A DNA stretch of 64,000 nt from Paractinoplanes polyasparticus (GCF_019710575.1 NZ_JAHWFK010000001.1:620001-684000); one strand, 5' to 3'; positions 1 to 10,239 are shown, counted from the first letter of the stretch. The notes: generated by a model from the letters alone, not told the origin. A program made the numbers and translations.

Positions 1-381
1 TACCTGTCGACCGGAGACTCGACGGGCGGCTTGTTCGGGCTCTACCGCTGGGAATGCGGGCCGGGGGTCACCGGGCCCGACCCCCACTTCCACCGCTCGA
101 TCGCCGAGTCGTTCTACATCCTCAGCGGCAGCATGACGATCTACAACGGCACGGAATGGGTCACCACCGAGCCGGGTGACTACGTGCACGTGCCGATCGG
201 CGGCATCCACGGGTTCAAGAACCGGTCGGGCGCGCCGGCTTCGATGCTGCTGCACTTCTCGCCGGGGGCGCCGCGCGAGGCGTACTTCGAGGGGCTCGTG
301 GAGATCGCCCGGATGGAGGACGAGGAGCGCGCCGAGTTCTACGCCAAGCACGACAACATCTGGCTCGACGGCAAACCCTAA
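1..381 (+). CDS. cupin domain protein, 5' end outside the window
   Basis: The frame is open from base 1, so the start lies upstream; 126 residues are visible. The residues HFHRSIAESFYILSG, followed by an EPGDYVHVP stretch and a conserved glycine-histidine turn, are the two metal-binding cupin motifs of a small beta-barrel protein. Such proteins bind a metal or small ligand and may be dioxygenases, isomerases or stress proteins; the exact substrate cannot be told. A TTG at position 31 could serve as a start, but it would cut into the barrel. The prepilin gene follows 63 bases downstream and is probably a separate unit. Confidence 0.8.
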   Translation, partial: YLSTGDSTGGLFGLYRWECGPGVTGPDPHFHRSIAESFYILSGSMTIYNGTEWVTTEPGDYVHVPIGGIHGFKNRSGAPASMLLHFSPGAPREAYFEGLVEIARMEDEERAEFYAKHDNIWLDGKP

Positions 382-444
382 GGGTCGCCCGCGTTCCGCC
401 GATCAGGCTGGTGAGGAATCGGACCAGCGTGCCGGAAGGAACGT

Positions 445-2139
445 ATGCGGGACAGTGCCTCCGGCGGCGCCGGCGAGGAGGGCTTCAGCCTCGTTGAGGT
501 CCTCGTCGCCCTGGCCGTCCTGTCCATCACCCTGCTCGCCAGCACCCCCTTCTTCGTGGGCAGCCTGCGCAGCGTCAACAAGCAGCGCACCGAGCAGGCC
601 GCCATCCAGCTGGCCGACACCGCCATGGAGCAGGTGCGCGGTCTCAAGGGCAGCTCACTGCTGACCGGGCACGGCCGGCAGGCCGGCGAGGAGCAGTTCG
701 CCGCCGCGCCCGCCGCGGTCAAGCCCTATCTGGCGACCATGCAGGTCGGGCACGACGAGGACGACGGCGTGCTGCCGACCGACGGCGCCGACGCCCCGAT
801 CTCCACCGCGGCCCAGGTCACCACCGTCGAGGGCACCCCGTACACGCGGATGATCTACATCGGGATGTGTGAGGTCTATCTGACCCGCACCGGCGACTGC
901 GTCTATCCGCTGGGCAGCAGCGCCGAGCCGGCCGACAAGACCAAGATCTTGAAATTCTTCCGCGCCGTCGTGCTGATCACCTGGCCCGACAACTCGTGCG
1001 ACGTGACCCCGGGCAATCCGCCGAACACCTGCCTGTACGTCACGTCGACGCTCGTCTCGCGCGCGCCGGAGCCCAACTTCGACGTGCACCGGCCGTCGCC
1101 GACCGTCCTCACCAAGTCGCTCACCTTCTACCGGGGCATCCTGACCGCCGCCCAGCTCGAGGCGCGCGGCGGTCAGCTCCCCAACACCTGGACCGTCGGC
1201 GCGCTGCCGGCCGGGCTCTCGATGACCCCGCTCGGCGTCATCAACGGCACTCCGACCACGGCCGGCGTCACCGTGACCACGACGACCGTCACCGACAAGC
1301 TGAACCGGACCGACACCGAGCCCATCAGGTTCACGGTGGTGCTGCCGACCACCGTGACCGCGCCCGCCGGCACCACCAGCCACGTCGGCGATGCGGTGGC
1401 CCTGCAGGCCACGGCGGCCAACGGCGTCGGCCCGTACGTCTACAGCTCCTCGACCCTCGCTCCCGGGCTCACGATCAACCCCGATACCGGCGCGATCACG
1501 GGCGCGATCACCACCGCCGGCGCCTACACCTCGACGATCACCGCCACCGACCAGAACGGCATCGCCGGTTCGAGCACCTACACCCACACGGTGCTCCCCG
1601 CCGTCACCCTCGGCCCGCTGACCGACCAGGCGATCGACATCAAGTCCAAGCTCTCGGTGACCGCGGCCGGCGCGGGCGGCAACGGGAACTACTCGTACAG
1701 CGCCACCGGACTGCCCCCCGGCGTGACCATCAACGACAAGAACGGCAAGATCAGCGAAAAGGTCGATGTAACCGGCCGCTTCCTGCCCATGATCACCGTC
1801 ACCGACAGCCTCGGCGGCGCCGGCGGCACCGCGAACCAGCGGTTCGTCCTGATCGTCAACACCACCAATTCCCTCATCTTCACGGCCCCGGCTCTGGCCG
1901 CGCCCGATCAGACGACCGTCCGGGGCACCCCGGCGTCGCTGGCGCTGGCGACCAACGGGTCGCTGCTCGGCCTGAGCCCGGTCGTGACGGTCACCGGCCT
2001 GCCGCCGGGCCTGACCTACAACGCGCTGTCCGGAGCCATCTCGGGCACGCCGACCACCGCGGGCGCGTACACGGTGACCGCGACCGCCACCACGGTGACC
2101 GCGACCAGTGTCCTCACTCTCGTCTGGACGGTCACATGA
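445..2139 (+). CDS. prepilin-type protein with Ig-like repeats
   Basis: This 564-residue protein begins with a short charged leader ending EEG, then FSLVEVLVALAVLSITLLAS. That is a class III (type IV prepilin) signal with glutamate at mature position 5. The processed protein would be inserted by a prepilin peptidase/pilus system and exposed outside the membrane. From about residue 230 onward there are roughly four Ig-like (He_PIG-type) repeats with the recurring pattern LPxGLxxxxxxGxIxGTPTTAG. It is much longer than ordinary minor pilins, so the extra mass is probably an adhesive stalk. It overlaps the next gene by ATGA, indicating an operon of three pilin-like genes. No assembly ATPase or prepilin peptidase is in the window. 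Confidence 0.85.
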   Translation: MRDSASGGAGEEGFSLVEVLVALAVLSITLLASTPFFVGSLRSVNKQRTEQAAIQLADTAMEQVRGLKGSSLLTGHGRQAGEEQFAAAPAAVKPYLATMQVGHDEDDGVLPTDGADAPISTAAQVTTVEGTPYTRMIYIGMCEVYLTRTGDCVYPLGSSAEPADKTKILKFFRAVVLITWPDNSCDVTPGNPPNTCLYVTSTLVSRAPEPNFDVHRPSPTVLTKSLTFYRGILTAAQLEARGGQLPNTWTVGALPAGLSMTPLGVINGTPTTAGVTVTTTTVTDKLNRTDTEPIRFTVVLPTTVTAPAGTTSHVGDAVALQATAANGVGPYVYSSSTLAPGLTINPDTGAITGAITTAGAYTSTITATDQNGIAGSSTYTHTVLPAVTLGPLTDQAIDIKSKLSVTAAGAGGNGNYSYSATGLPPGVTINDKNGKISEKVDVTGRFLPMITVTDSLGGAGGTANQRFVLIVNTTNSLIFTAPALAAPDQTTVRGTPASLALATNGSLLGLSPVVTVTGLPPGLTYNALSGAISGTPTTAGAYTVTATATTVTATSVLTLVWTVT

Positions 2140-2771
2140 TCGACGACGAACGCGACGACGCCGGCTTCACCCTCACCGAGCTGCTGGTCGCCATGGGCCT
2201 GATGTCGGTGGTGCTGATCATCGTGACCAGCGGGGTGGCCGAGGTCTATTCGAACGTCAACCGGGCCGACACCATGAGCGCCGCCCGCGAACAGCTCACC
2301 ACCAGCTTCCGCCGGCTCGACAAGGAGCTGCGCTACGCGAGCTGGGTCTCGACGCCCGGCAAGGTCGGCAGCGACTGGTACATGGAGTACGCCACTCCCC
2401 TCGGCTGCCGGCAACTCGTCCTCCGGAACGGCGTGCTGACCACGGCAAGCTGGAACCTGCCGTCGACCACGCCGGGCACGCCGGCCACGATCGGCACCAA
2501 CCTGACCCAGACCGGTGCCACGGACCCCTTCACGGTCTACCTGCCCAACTCGCAGCCGTTCGCGTCGGCCAGCCCCGGGACTGCGGGGGTGGGCAACGAC
2601 TACCAACTCGCGCACACCCAGGTCCGGATCCGGCTCACCGGCGCGCTGGGCCCGACCAGCCTGCCCTTCGACGTGCTCTTCACGGCCCAGAACACCAACG
2701 CCAGCAACGTGTTCTCGGACAACGGCAAGCTGACGCCCAACGACTGCAGCAAGGCGAGGCCCACGGCATGA
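2136..2771 (+). CDS. prepilin-type N-terminal cleavage/methylation protein
   Basis: The 211-residue product has the leader MIDDERDDAG followed by FTLTELLVAMGLM, another class III signal with glutamate at position 5 of the mature protein. The rest is a globular pseudopilin-like domain without recognisable further modules. The start ATG overlaps the stop of the preceding prepilin gene (ATGA), and its own stop overlaps the next start the same way, so the three genes are translationally coupled. It is probably a minor pilin (PilW/PulJ-like) that helps to prime the filament. The exact pilus type is an inference. Confidence 0.85.
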   Translation: MIDDERDDAGFTLTELLVAMGLMSVVLIIVTSGVAEVYSNVNRADTMSAAREQLTTSFRRLDKELRYASWVSTPGKVGSDWYMEYATPLGCRQLVLRNGVLTTASWNLPSTTPGTPATIGTNLTQTGATDPFTVYLPNSQPFASASPGTAGVGNDYQLAHTQVRIRLTGALGPTSLPFDVLFTAQNTNASNVFSDNGKLTPNDCSKARPTA

Positions 2772-4270
2772 GACATTCGTGGCTGCGCGACGACAGGGGC
2801 TCGATGCCGATGGCGATGCTGGTCGTCACGGTGGTGTTGTCGCTGTCGGCGCTGATGGTCCCGCTGGTGCTGCGCCAGATCAGGGCCACACAGAACCTCG
2901 CCGAGCGCGTCGCCGCGCTCAACGCCGCCCAGGCCGGCATGGACGTGATGATGGCCCGGGTCCGCGCGGCCGCCGACCAGGACACCCAGAGCGGCTACCT
3001 GGAGAACCTGCCCCCGTGCACGCTCGCCGGCGAGGCCGGCCTGAGGTCGGACGGCGACAAGCTCACGTACGCAGTGACCCTGAAATACCGCGACCAGGAC
3101 GGCCTCGACATGCCCTGCCCCGCCACCGAGGTGCCCACCACGGCCATCGTCAGCTCGGTCGGGACCGGCGGCTCGACCAAGCGGAACCTGGTCGCCACCT
3201 ACGTGTTCTCCACCAGCAACACGAACATCCCGGGCGGCCAGATCCGGATCGCGTCGTCCCCCCTCGGCAACCAGTGCCTGGACTCCACGTCGAGCAAGGC
3301 CCCGGCGGCCAACACCGCTGTCCTCATGGCCCCGTGCGACGGCAGCAGCCGGCAGCAGTTCGGCTACACGGCCGACCTGTACCTCAAGCTGATCAACTCG
3401 GAGTCGTCCGGCGCCTCGTCCGGTATGTGCCTGTACTCGGGCGACCGCAAGGCAGGTACGGCTCTGGTCTTCCGGCCCTGCCCGGCCGTCCGCACCACCA
3501 CGTTCCAGTGGGCGCTGGACGGCAGCTCGAGATTCCACTCCACGACCACGGACAGCAAGTCGGACGGCGGTTCCTGCGTGAACGTCAAGTCCCCGGGCTC
3601 GACGGCGGACCGTGCGGTGGTGCTGGGCGGCTGCTCGGACAACAGCCAGACGGTCATCTGGCGTTCGGCGACCGGCGTCGGCGCGGGCATGGCCGGCGAC
3701 AGCACCAACCAGCTGGTCAACTACGCCCAGTTCAGCCGGTGCCTGGACGTCACGAACCAGAAGGAGGACTGGGCGTACATGATCGCCTGGTTCTGCAAGC
3801 AGGACCCCGGCGGCGTCGTCGACTGGAACCAGCAATGGGTCCACCCGACACCGGTGATTCCCAACATCACCGCGACCGGACCGATCATCGTCAACCACAC
3901 GAACCAAACCAGCAACAGCAAGAACGGCTCCGCCGCCAAGAACTATTGCCTGCGCTCCCCCGGCATCGTGACGGCGACCTCGTGGGTGACGGTCGTGTCA
4001 TGCACCACCCCGGCCGCCCAGGCCCAGCAGAACCTGACGTGGACCGTCTATCACGACACCGGGGACTACGGCACCAGCTACCGCATCAAGGACTACCAGG
4101 GCAACTGCCTGCAACCGACGGCCCAGGGCAGCGGCGTGGCCAACGACTTCCACGGCGACGGCACCAGCAAGGTCAAGGTCTCGGTGTGCAACCGGTCCGA
4201 GCTGCAGAAGTGGAACGCGCCGGCCAACATCAGCCAGCCCACACCCCTGACCGACCTGGTGGAGTACTAG
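2768..4270 (+). CDS. PilX-like membrane-anchored protein with ricin-B-type lectin region
   Basis: The 500-residue product starts MRHSWLRDDRGSMPMAMLVV, a charged leader followed by one hydrophobic helix. It resembles PilX/minor-pilin N-termini but lacks the glutamate 5 of its two partners. After a helical stalk, residues from about 165 carry ricin-B-lectin-like blocks with recurrent CLD/QxF/QxW patterns (for example GNQCLDSTSS and later FSRCLDVTNQK), the fold used to bind galactosides. It is translationally coupled (ATGA) to the preceding pilin gene. The context suggests a carbohydrate-binding pilus tip or surface adhesin. The stop codon sits in a CTAG shared with the stop of the convergent diguanylate cyclase gene. 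Confidence 0.8.
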   Translation: MRHSWLRDDRGSMPMAMLVVTVVLSLSALMVPLVLRQIRATQNLAERVAALNAAQAGMDVMMARVRAAADQDTQSGYLENLPPCTLAGEAGLRSDGDKLTYAVTLKYRDQDGLDMPCPATEVPTTAIVSSVGTGGSTKRNLVATYVFSTSNTNIPGGQIRIASSPLGNQCLDSTSSKAPAANTAVLMAPCDGSSRQQFGYTADLYLKLINSESSGASSGMCLYSGDRKAGTALVFRPCPAVRTTTFQWALDGSSRFHSTTTDSKSDGGSCVNVKSPGSTADRAVVLGGCSDNSQTVIWRSATGVGAGMAGDSTNQLVNYAQFSRCLDVTNQKEDWAYMIAWFCKQDPGGVVDWNQQWVHPTPVIPNITATGPIIVNHTNQTSNSKNGSAAKNYCLRSPGIVTATSWVTVVSCTTPAAQAQQNLTWTVYHDTGDYGTSYRIKDYQGNCLQPTAQGSGVANDFHGDGTSKVKVSVCNRSELQKWNAPANISQPTPLTDLVEY

Positions 4271-5781
4271 CTCGCGTGGGTCATGGTGGGGTCGTGACGT
4301 AGCCACGTGTTCGTGCCCCGGCGCTTGGCCGTGTACATGGCCACGTCGGCGTCGCGCAGCAGGGACGTCACGTCGGAACCCGGGGTGGCGGCGGCCACGC
4401 CGATGCTGGCGGCGGCTCGCACCGGGATGCCGTCGATCTCTTCGGGAACGGCCAGGGCGGCCAGGATGCGTTCGGCCGTCCGGGACGCCTCGGGCGCCGC
4501 GCAGTCCGGCAGCAGGACGGCGAATTCGTCGCCGCCCAGACGGGCGGCCAGGTCACCGGCGCGGATCGCGGTGCGCAGCCGGTCCGCGACCGCGATCAGC
4601 AGGGCGTCGCCGGCCGCGTGGCCCATCGTGTCGTTCACGGCCTTGAAGCCGTCCAGGTCGACCAGCAGCACTGACACCCGGGCCGACGGCGCCGCCAGGG
4701 CGTGCGCGACCTGGTCGTGGAAGTGGGTGCGGTTGGCCAGGCCGGTCAAGCCGTCGAAGTTCGCCTGGTGCCGCAGGCGGATCTCGTGCTCGCGCAGGCG
4801 GTCGATCAGCGCGCTGTTGTCGTGGAAGGCCACCAGCTGCCGGCCCGCGACCAGCCCGCAGATCAGCACGAGCCCGGCCACCACGCCCCACAGGCGGGCG
4901 TTCACGCCGGCCGGCAACACCACGATCAGCGCGCCGAAGGCGACCACCATGGCGGCGTACGGCAGAAGGCTGTAGGGCTTGCGCCGGCGCTGGCCGAACG
5001 CCGCGGCCCGGTCGGCGCCGGCCAGGACGAGCTGGATGCGCGGTCCGCTGGTGATCAGCAGGGTGGGCAGCAGGCACACCAGGTAGACCAGCGGCGCCGC
5101 CACCCCGCCGTCCTCCCGCGAGAGGACCATGCCGACGGTCATCGCGACCGCCGAGCCGATCATCGGGATGGCGGCCGCCGTGTGCATGGGCGCGTTGCCG
5201 CTGAGGATCATCTTGATCGCGGCGAACGCGGCCGTGATGCTCACACCGGTCGCCGCGATCACGGCCAGCAGCTCCGGCTGGGAATATTCGCCGGGCGTCG
5301 CCAGCAGGCACCAGGCGACCACGCCGCCGGCCGCCAGCACGGTCGCCGAGTCGAGCCAGTAGCCGAGGCGTTCGCGGCCGGACCGGGTCGGATGCGGGTG
5401 GGCCAGCATCGCCACCACCACCGCGGTCAGCCCGATGCCGAGGCAGACGGTCTGCACCGTGCCGCCGGCCGTCGTCCACTCCCCGGGCGTGAAGGTCAGG
5501 ATCGTCTGGGAGGTGTCGCCCACCGTGAAAAGCAGGCCGACGGCGACCAGGACCAGCCAGAACCGGCGGACCGCGCCGGTGGCCAGCCGGGCCACCCGCC
5601 ACGAGCAGAACGCCAGCATCAGGTCCATCGGCGGCTGGACCGCCCAGAACACCCGGACCGGGCCGGCGGCATGCCCGTCGAGCAGGACGAACAACACCGC
5701 CGCGAGCCCGATCCACGCCACGAAGGCGAGCAGGAGGGGGTCGCGGCGCAGTCTGGCCACGGTGGGCACGGAGTCGGCCAT
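4267..5781 (-). CDS. membrane-bound diguanylate cyclase (GGDEF)
   Basis: This 504-residue protein makes c-di-GMP from two GTP. The N-terminal ~320 residues contain about nine to ten hydrophobic helices. The C-terminal ~170 residues are a complete GGDEF domain, with the early motif NFDGLTGLANR, the metal-binding DLDGFK stretch and the active-site GGDEF at about residues 416-420. The chosen ATG (MADSVPTVARL) is preceded at good spacing by a strong GGAGGGAG ribosome-binding site; an upstream in-frame ATG at 5850 lacks one. No EAL domain is present. Its stop overlaps the pilin operon stop within CTAG, leaving no room for a terminator between the convergent units. Confidence 0.88.
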   Translation of the reverse strand: MADSVPTVARLRRDPLLLAFVAWIGLAAVLFVLLDGHAAGPVRVFWAVQPPMDLMLAFCSWRVARLATGAVRRFWLVLVAVGLLFTVGDTSQTILTFTPGEWTTAGGTVQTVCLGIGLTAVVVAMLAHPHPTRSGRERLGYWLDSATVLAAGGVVAWCLLATPGEYSQPELLAVIAATGVSITAAFAAIKMILSGNAPMHTAAAIPMIGSAVAMTVGMVLSREDGGVAAPLVYLVCLLPTLLITSGPRIQLVLAGADRAAAFGQRRRKPYSLLPYAAMVVAFGALIVVLPAGVNARLWGVVAGLVLICGLVAGRQLVAFHDNSALIDRLREHEIRLRHQANFDGLTGLANRTHFHDQVAHALAAPSARVSVLLVDLDGFKAVNDTMGHAAGDALLIAVADRLRTAIRAGDLAARLGGDEFAVLLPDCAAPEASRTAERILAALAVPEEIDGIPVRAAASIGVAAATPGSDVTSLLRDADVAMYTAKRRGTNTWLRHDPTMTHAS

Positions 5782-5883
5782 GCGGGACTCCCTCCGCTCG
5801 ATACGGGCCACGGCGACCCATGACGCTCCGTATCGACACCGCAGACGCACGGTTGAGAAGTCGGTCCCGCCCGGCGACGCGCG

Positions 5884-6120
5884 TCACGCCGGTATTGCTC
5901 GCAGTGCCAGCAGCCCTCCGACGCCCGGCACCACGGCGAGCAGCCGGGGCCGCGTCCGGCTGGTCGCCGCCGCGGTGGCCCCGATGACCAGCAGGTAGGC
6001 GCAGCCGTGCAGGGGGCCGAGCAGCGTGGCGACCCACGGCACGTGAACGGTGGCCAGATTGCCCAGCAACACCACCAACGAGAAGAACTCGACACCGGTG
6101 GCGGTCCGCAACAGCCTCAT
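5884..6120 (-). CDS. small integral membrane protein, DUF3817-like
   Basis: This 78-residue protein is almost wholly hydrophobic, with three predicted helices (roughly residues 8-28, 33-50 and 58-75). The pattern, with a glutamate-containing first helix, WV and a central GPLHG motif, resembles the DUF3817 family of small actinobacterial membrane proteins of unknown role. The start ATG is two bases after the stop of the upstream membrane gene, so the two are cotranscribed. No catalytic residues are evident. Confidence 0.6.
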   Translation of the reverse strand: MRLLRTATGVEFFSLVVLLGNLATVHVPWVATLLGPLHGCAYLLVIGATAAATSRTRPRLLAVVPGVGGLLALRAIPA

Positions 6121-6122
6121 CG

Positions 6123-6551
6123 TCACGCGCCCGTCGTCGAGCCGGGGCGCACGATCATCAGGACGACCACCGTGGCCCAGAGCAGGTTGAAGACGCCGGA
6201 GACCATGCCCAGGCGGCCGGCGTCGACCGGGTCCTTCGACCACAGGGCGGCCGCCTGAGCCGGCAGGATCGCATAGCCGAGCACCGCGGCGGCCAGAACC
6301 GTGAGCAGGATCGAGACGAGCAGCCAGGCGTCGGTCAGGACGCCCAGCGACGCCCCGGTGGCCAGCCCGAGCACCGGAACCGCCAGCCCGACCAGCGCGT
6401 AGACGCGGCTGATGCGGTGCAGGGTGCGCATCTGGTCGAGGTCGGCCCGGCGCACCGCGGCCGGGAACATGCTGGCCGCCACGGTCACCGGGCCGATGGC
6501 CACGATCGCGGCGAGAACATGCAGGGAGAGCAGTACTTTTGTCACGGTCAC
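6123..6551 (-). CDS. four-helix integral membrane protein
   Basis: The product of about 142 residues has four hydrophobic helices with LLSLHVLAAIVAIGPVTVAAS in the first and a conserved arginine-rich loop after it. This resembles DUF2269-type small membrane proteins. An upstream ATG at 6623 would add a non-hydrophobic tail reaching within a few bases of the divergent GlxA-type gene, so one of two GTG codons (6551 or 6545) is preferred. It is coupled to the following small membrane gene (two-base gap). Function unknown; a quinone- or haem-associated role as in other DUF2269 proteins is speculative. Confidence 0.6.
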   Translation of the reverse strand: MTVTKVLLSLHVLAAIVAIGPVTVAASMFPAAVRRADLDQMRTLHRISRVYALVGLAVPVLGLATGASLGVLTDAWLLVSILLTVLAAAVLGYAILPAQAAALWSKDPVDAGRLGMVSGVFNLLWATVVVLMIVRPGSTTGA

Positions 6552-6631
6552 CGACCGTATGGGCGGGCTCGAAGATCCGGAAGTGGCTCGAATGACACAG
6601 GTCAACGGATTCTCGCCATACACTGCCGGGC

Positions 6632-7582
6632 ATGCATCAGCTCGCCGTTCTCGCGCTCGACAACGTCGTCGCCTTCGACCTCGCCACCCCGCTCGAGGTC
6701 TTCGGCCGGGTGCGCCTGGCCGACGGCTCGCGGCCCTACGACGTACGCGTGTGCGCCCCGCAGCCCGAGGTCAGCGCGCAGGCCTTCACCGTGCGGGCTG
6801 AGCACGGCCTGGAGGCGCTCGAGTCGGCCGGCACGATCGTGCTCCCGGGTTGTCACGACGCCACTCAGCCCGTACCGGAAGAGGTTCTGACCGCCCTTCG
6901 GACGGCTGCGAGCCGCGGCGCGCGCATCGCCTCGATCTGCGCCGGCGCGTTCGTCCTGGCCGCCACCGGCCTGCTCGACGGCCGGCGGGCCACCACCCAC
7001 TGGCTCGGCGCCGCCCAGTTCCGCGCGATGTTCCCGGCGGTCGAGCTCGACCCCGGGGTGCTGTACGTCGACGAGGGGCAGTTCCTCACCTCGGCCGGCG
7101 CCGCCGCCGGGCTCGACCTGTGCCTGCACCTGCTGCGCCGCGACCACGGCTCGGCGGTGGCCGCACAGGCCGCCCGGCTGTCGGTGATGCCGCTGGAGCG
7201 CGAGGGCGGCCAGGCCCAGTTCATCGTGCCCGAGCAGCCGCCGGCGCCGCGCGGGTCCGAGCTGGAACCGCTGCTGCGCTGGCTCGACGACAACGCCGGG
7301 CACGACCTGACGCTGGAGGCGATCGCCGGCCGGGCCGGCATGAGCACCCGGACGCTGAACCGGCGCTTCCGCGAACAGACCGGCACCACGCCGCTGCAGT
7401 GGCTGCACCGGACCCGCATCCGCCGCGCCCAGCACCTGCTGGAGACGACCGCCCACCCCGTCGACCGGATCGGCTCACAGGTCGGCTTCGGCTCCCCCAC
7501 GGCCTTCCGCGACCGCTTCAAGCGCGTCGTCGGCACCAGCCCGCACAGCTACCGCCGGAGCTTCCGCACGGAGCAGTTCTAG
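6632..7582 (+). CDS. GlxA family transcriptional regulator (DJ-1/PfpI + AraC HTH)
   Basis: The 316-residue protein joins an N-terminal DJ-1/PfpI amidotransferase-like domain (about residues 1-170) to a C-terminal AraC/XylS DNA-binding domain (about 215-310). The N-terminal domain includes the nucleophile-elbow motif SICAGAFVLAATGLLDGRRA. The C-terminal domain has the double helix-turn-helix pattern GMSTRTLNRRFREQTG and IGSQVGFGSPTAFRDRFKR. Members of the family act as one-component sensors of small metabolites; the ligand is not predictable. It is divergent from the two membrane genes at 5884-6551, which are plausible targets. Its stop shares a CTAG tetranucleotide with the stop of the convergent yceI-like gene. 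Confidence 0.88.
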   Translation: MHQLAVLALDNVVAFDLATPLEVFGRVRLADGSRPYDVRVCAPQPEVSAQAFTVRAEHGLEALESAGTIVLPGCHDATQPVPEEVLTALRTAASRGARIASICAGAFVLAATGLLDGRRATTHWLGAAQFRAMFPAVELDPGVLYVDEGQFLTSAGAAAGLDLCLHLLRRDHGSAVAAQAARLSVMPLEREGGQAQFIVPEQPPAPRGSELEPLLRWLDDNAGHDLTLEAIAGRAGMSTRTLNRRFREQTGTTPLQWLHRTRIRRAQHLLETTAHPVDRIGSQVGFGSPTAFRDRFKRVVGTSPHSYRRSFRTEQF

Positions 7583-8247
7583 GTGTCGGTCTCGAGAATG
7601 GCCTCGCCCGCGATCTCGATGCGCACGCTCTTGCCGACCAGGAAGCCGCCGCTCTCGAGCAGCACGTTCCACACCAGGCCGAAGTCCTCGCGCTCGAAGT
7701 CGGCGGTCGCGCTGAACCCGAAGATGTCACGGTCGTAGGGGTCGCGCCGCGCGCCGCCGTACTCGACGTTGAGGTCGATCGGCCGGGTCACGTCGCGGAT
7801 GGTGAGCAGGCCGTTCACCACGAACTTGCCGCTGGGCCGGGCCGCCGGCACCGCCGCGGCGTTGGGCCGGCGCGACAGCGGGTTGTTGCGCAGCCGGGCC
7901 CACAGGAAGATCTCGTCGTTGTTCTGCTGCCACTGCACGCCGGTGCTGCGGAACGTGATCACCGGGTAGCGCTCGACGTCGAGGAAGTCGGGGCCCGACA
8001 GGTGTGTGTCGCGATCGGCGTTGTGCGTGGTGAGGCTGGTGGTGTCGATGGTGGCCGTCACCGACGAGCGCATCGGGTCCTCCGCCACGAAGATCGTCGC
8101 GTTGCCGCGGGAGAACTCGCCGCGGACCGGGCTCACCATCATGTGCTGGGCGAGGAATCCGAGCCGCTTGTGCGCATCGTCCAATTTGTACACACCGGTG
8201 TCGGGAATGGTCAGGCCGTTCCACTCCCGGATCGGTCGGTCGACCAT
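7579..8247 (-). CDS. YceI family lipid-binding-fold protein
   Basis: This 222-residue protein matches the YceI beta-barrel family, with the opening Y-x-x-D-x-x-H-x-x-x-x-F pattern (VYKLDDAHKRLGFLAQHMMV), the F-D-V-x-x-Y-P-x-x-x-F-x-S block (FLDVERYPVITFRST) and the closing REDFGLVWN stretch. YceI proteins bind isoprenoid-type lipids; many Gram-negative members are periplasmic, but this one shows no signal peptide and is probably cytoplasmic, as usual in actinobacteria. It is monocistronic, with a 273-base upstream region that contains an inverted repeat. Confidence 0.85.
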   Translation of the reverse strand: MVDRPIREWNGLTIPDTGVYKLDDAHKRLGFLAQHMMVSPVRGEFSRGNATIFVAEDPMRSSVTATIDTTSLTTHNADRDTHLSGPDFLDVERYPVITFRSTGVQWQQNNDEIFLWARLRNNPLSRRPNAAAVPAARPSGKFVVNGLLTIRDVTRPIDLNVEYGGARRDPYDRDIFGFSATADFEREDFGLVWNVLLESGGFLVGKSVRIEIAGEAILETDT

Positions 8248-8455
8248 AACGTCGCTTCACCCCTCGGCCACGTGCCCACGATGCATTCTCCGAATTCAAA
8301 GGATCTTAGGCCGAGAAAGGCCGCGCTCGCCGCCCGCCCGGCCACTCAGGGTGCGGACGGGCAGCTCAGTGGCCGGGAACACCGTCACGAACGTGCACTT
8401 AAGACCGATTTATACGGCGACCGGAATCACATTTCCCCGGCAATGGTGACGCAGT

Positions 8456-8472
8456 GTTTCAGTGAATGAAAC
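8456..8472. promoter_or_regulatory. 17-bp inverted repeat upstream of the YceI gene
   Basis: The sequence GTTTCA, a five-base spacer and TGAAAC form a perfect inverted repeat in the intergenic space between the YceI and luciferase-like genes. The local base composition is lower in GC than the surroundings. The arms and spacing suit a dimeric regulator or a weak hairpin. It lies more than 200 bases from the YceI start, so a link to that promoter is uncertain. Confidence 0.35.
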
Positions 8473-8520
8473 AAACCCGACAGGGTGACGATGGCCACCC
8501 TATCCCAGAATCACTTCGAG

Positions 8521-9516
<996 letters not shown>

Positions 9517-9540
9517 GGAACCGAACGTACTCCGCGGTCC

Positions 9541-10152
9541 TTACACCGGCACTGTGCGCCGGAACACGTCGAGCAGGAACCACTCGTCCTCGTGGTGGAC
9601 GACCCGCTCGAGCCCGGGCCGGGCCGCCAGCGCCCCGTGCACCTGGAAACCGTCGTAGTTGCCGCCGGTGGCCCGGTCGCGGAAGTGCACAGCGACGATG
9701 TCGCCGCCCGGCTCGAGCCGCTGCACCAGGCCGTCCAGGGTGGCGTGCAGGTCAGCTTCGTTGAAGTAGTAGAGCAGGTCGCCCACGACGATCAGGTCGA
9801 AGGTGGCGTCGGGCAGCTCGGCCGGCAGGTTGGCCCGCTCCACCCGTACGTTCTCCAAGTCGCGAACCACCTCGCGGGCCTGCTCGACGGCGGAGTCCAC
9901 CGAGTCGACGGCCAGCACCTCGTCGCAGCGCGGCGCCAGCAGGGCGGTGAGCAGCCCGATCGAGGCGCCCGGCTCGTAACAACGGCGGTAGTGCTCGCGG
10001 GGCAGGCTGGCCACCGTCACCGCGTACTTGCGGCGGTCGTGCCATTTCGTCGCCAGATCCCACGGATCGTCCTTCGCCAGGTAGAGCCCGGTGAAGTAAT
10101 CCAGCGAGACGGAGTCGGCCGGGGGTTGCGCGTCGTCGAGAGCTCGTGCCAC
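9541..10152 (-). CDS. SAM-dependent methyltransferase, NodS-like
   Basis: The 203-residue protein begins at a GTG and contains the YFTGLYLAKDDPWDLATKWHD opening typical of NodS-type methyltransferases, followed by the SAM-binding sequence YEPGASIGLLTALLAPRC. A DLIVVGDLLYYF stretch (motif IV) follows, then an LEPGGDIVAVH loop. The substrate is unknown; homologues modify amine or sugar groups. The same frame stays open far upstream through the antisense of the next gene, but only this part has family similarity, so the GTG at the MARALDD-type start is chosen. Confidence 0.8.
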   Translation of the reverse strand: MARALDDAQPPADSVSLDYFTGLYLAKDDPWDLATKWHDRRKYAVTVASLPREHYRRCYEPGASIGLLTALLAPRCDEVLAVDSVDSAVEQAREVVRDLENVRVERANLPAELPDATFDLIVVGDLLYYFNEADLHATLDGLVQRLEPGGDIVAVHFRDRATGGNYDGFQVHGALAARPGLERVVHHEDEWFLLDVFRRTVPV

Positions 10153-10239
10153 GCGACGACAACTTACCGGATCGCTTGAGGAACGCCGCGCCCTGCCGAT
10201 GGGACAGATGACGGTGTCGGGCCGAAAGGAGGGGGCGCG

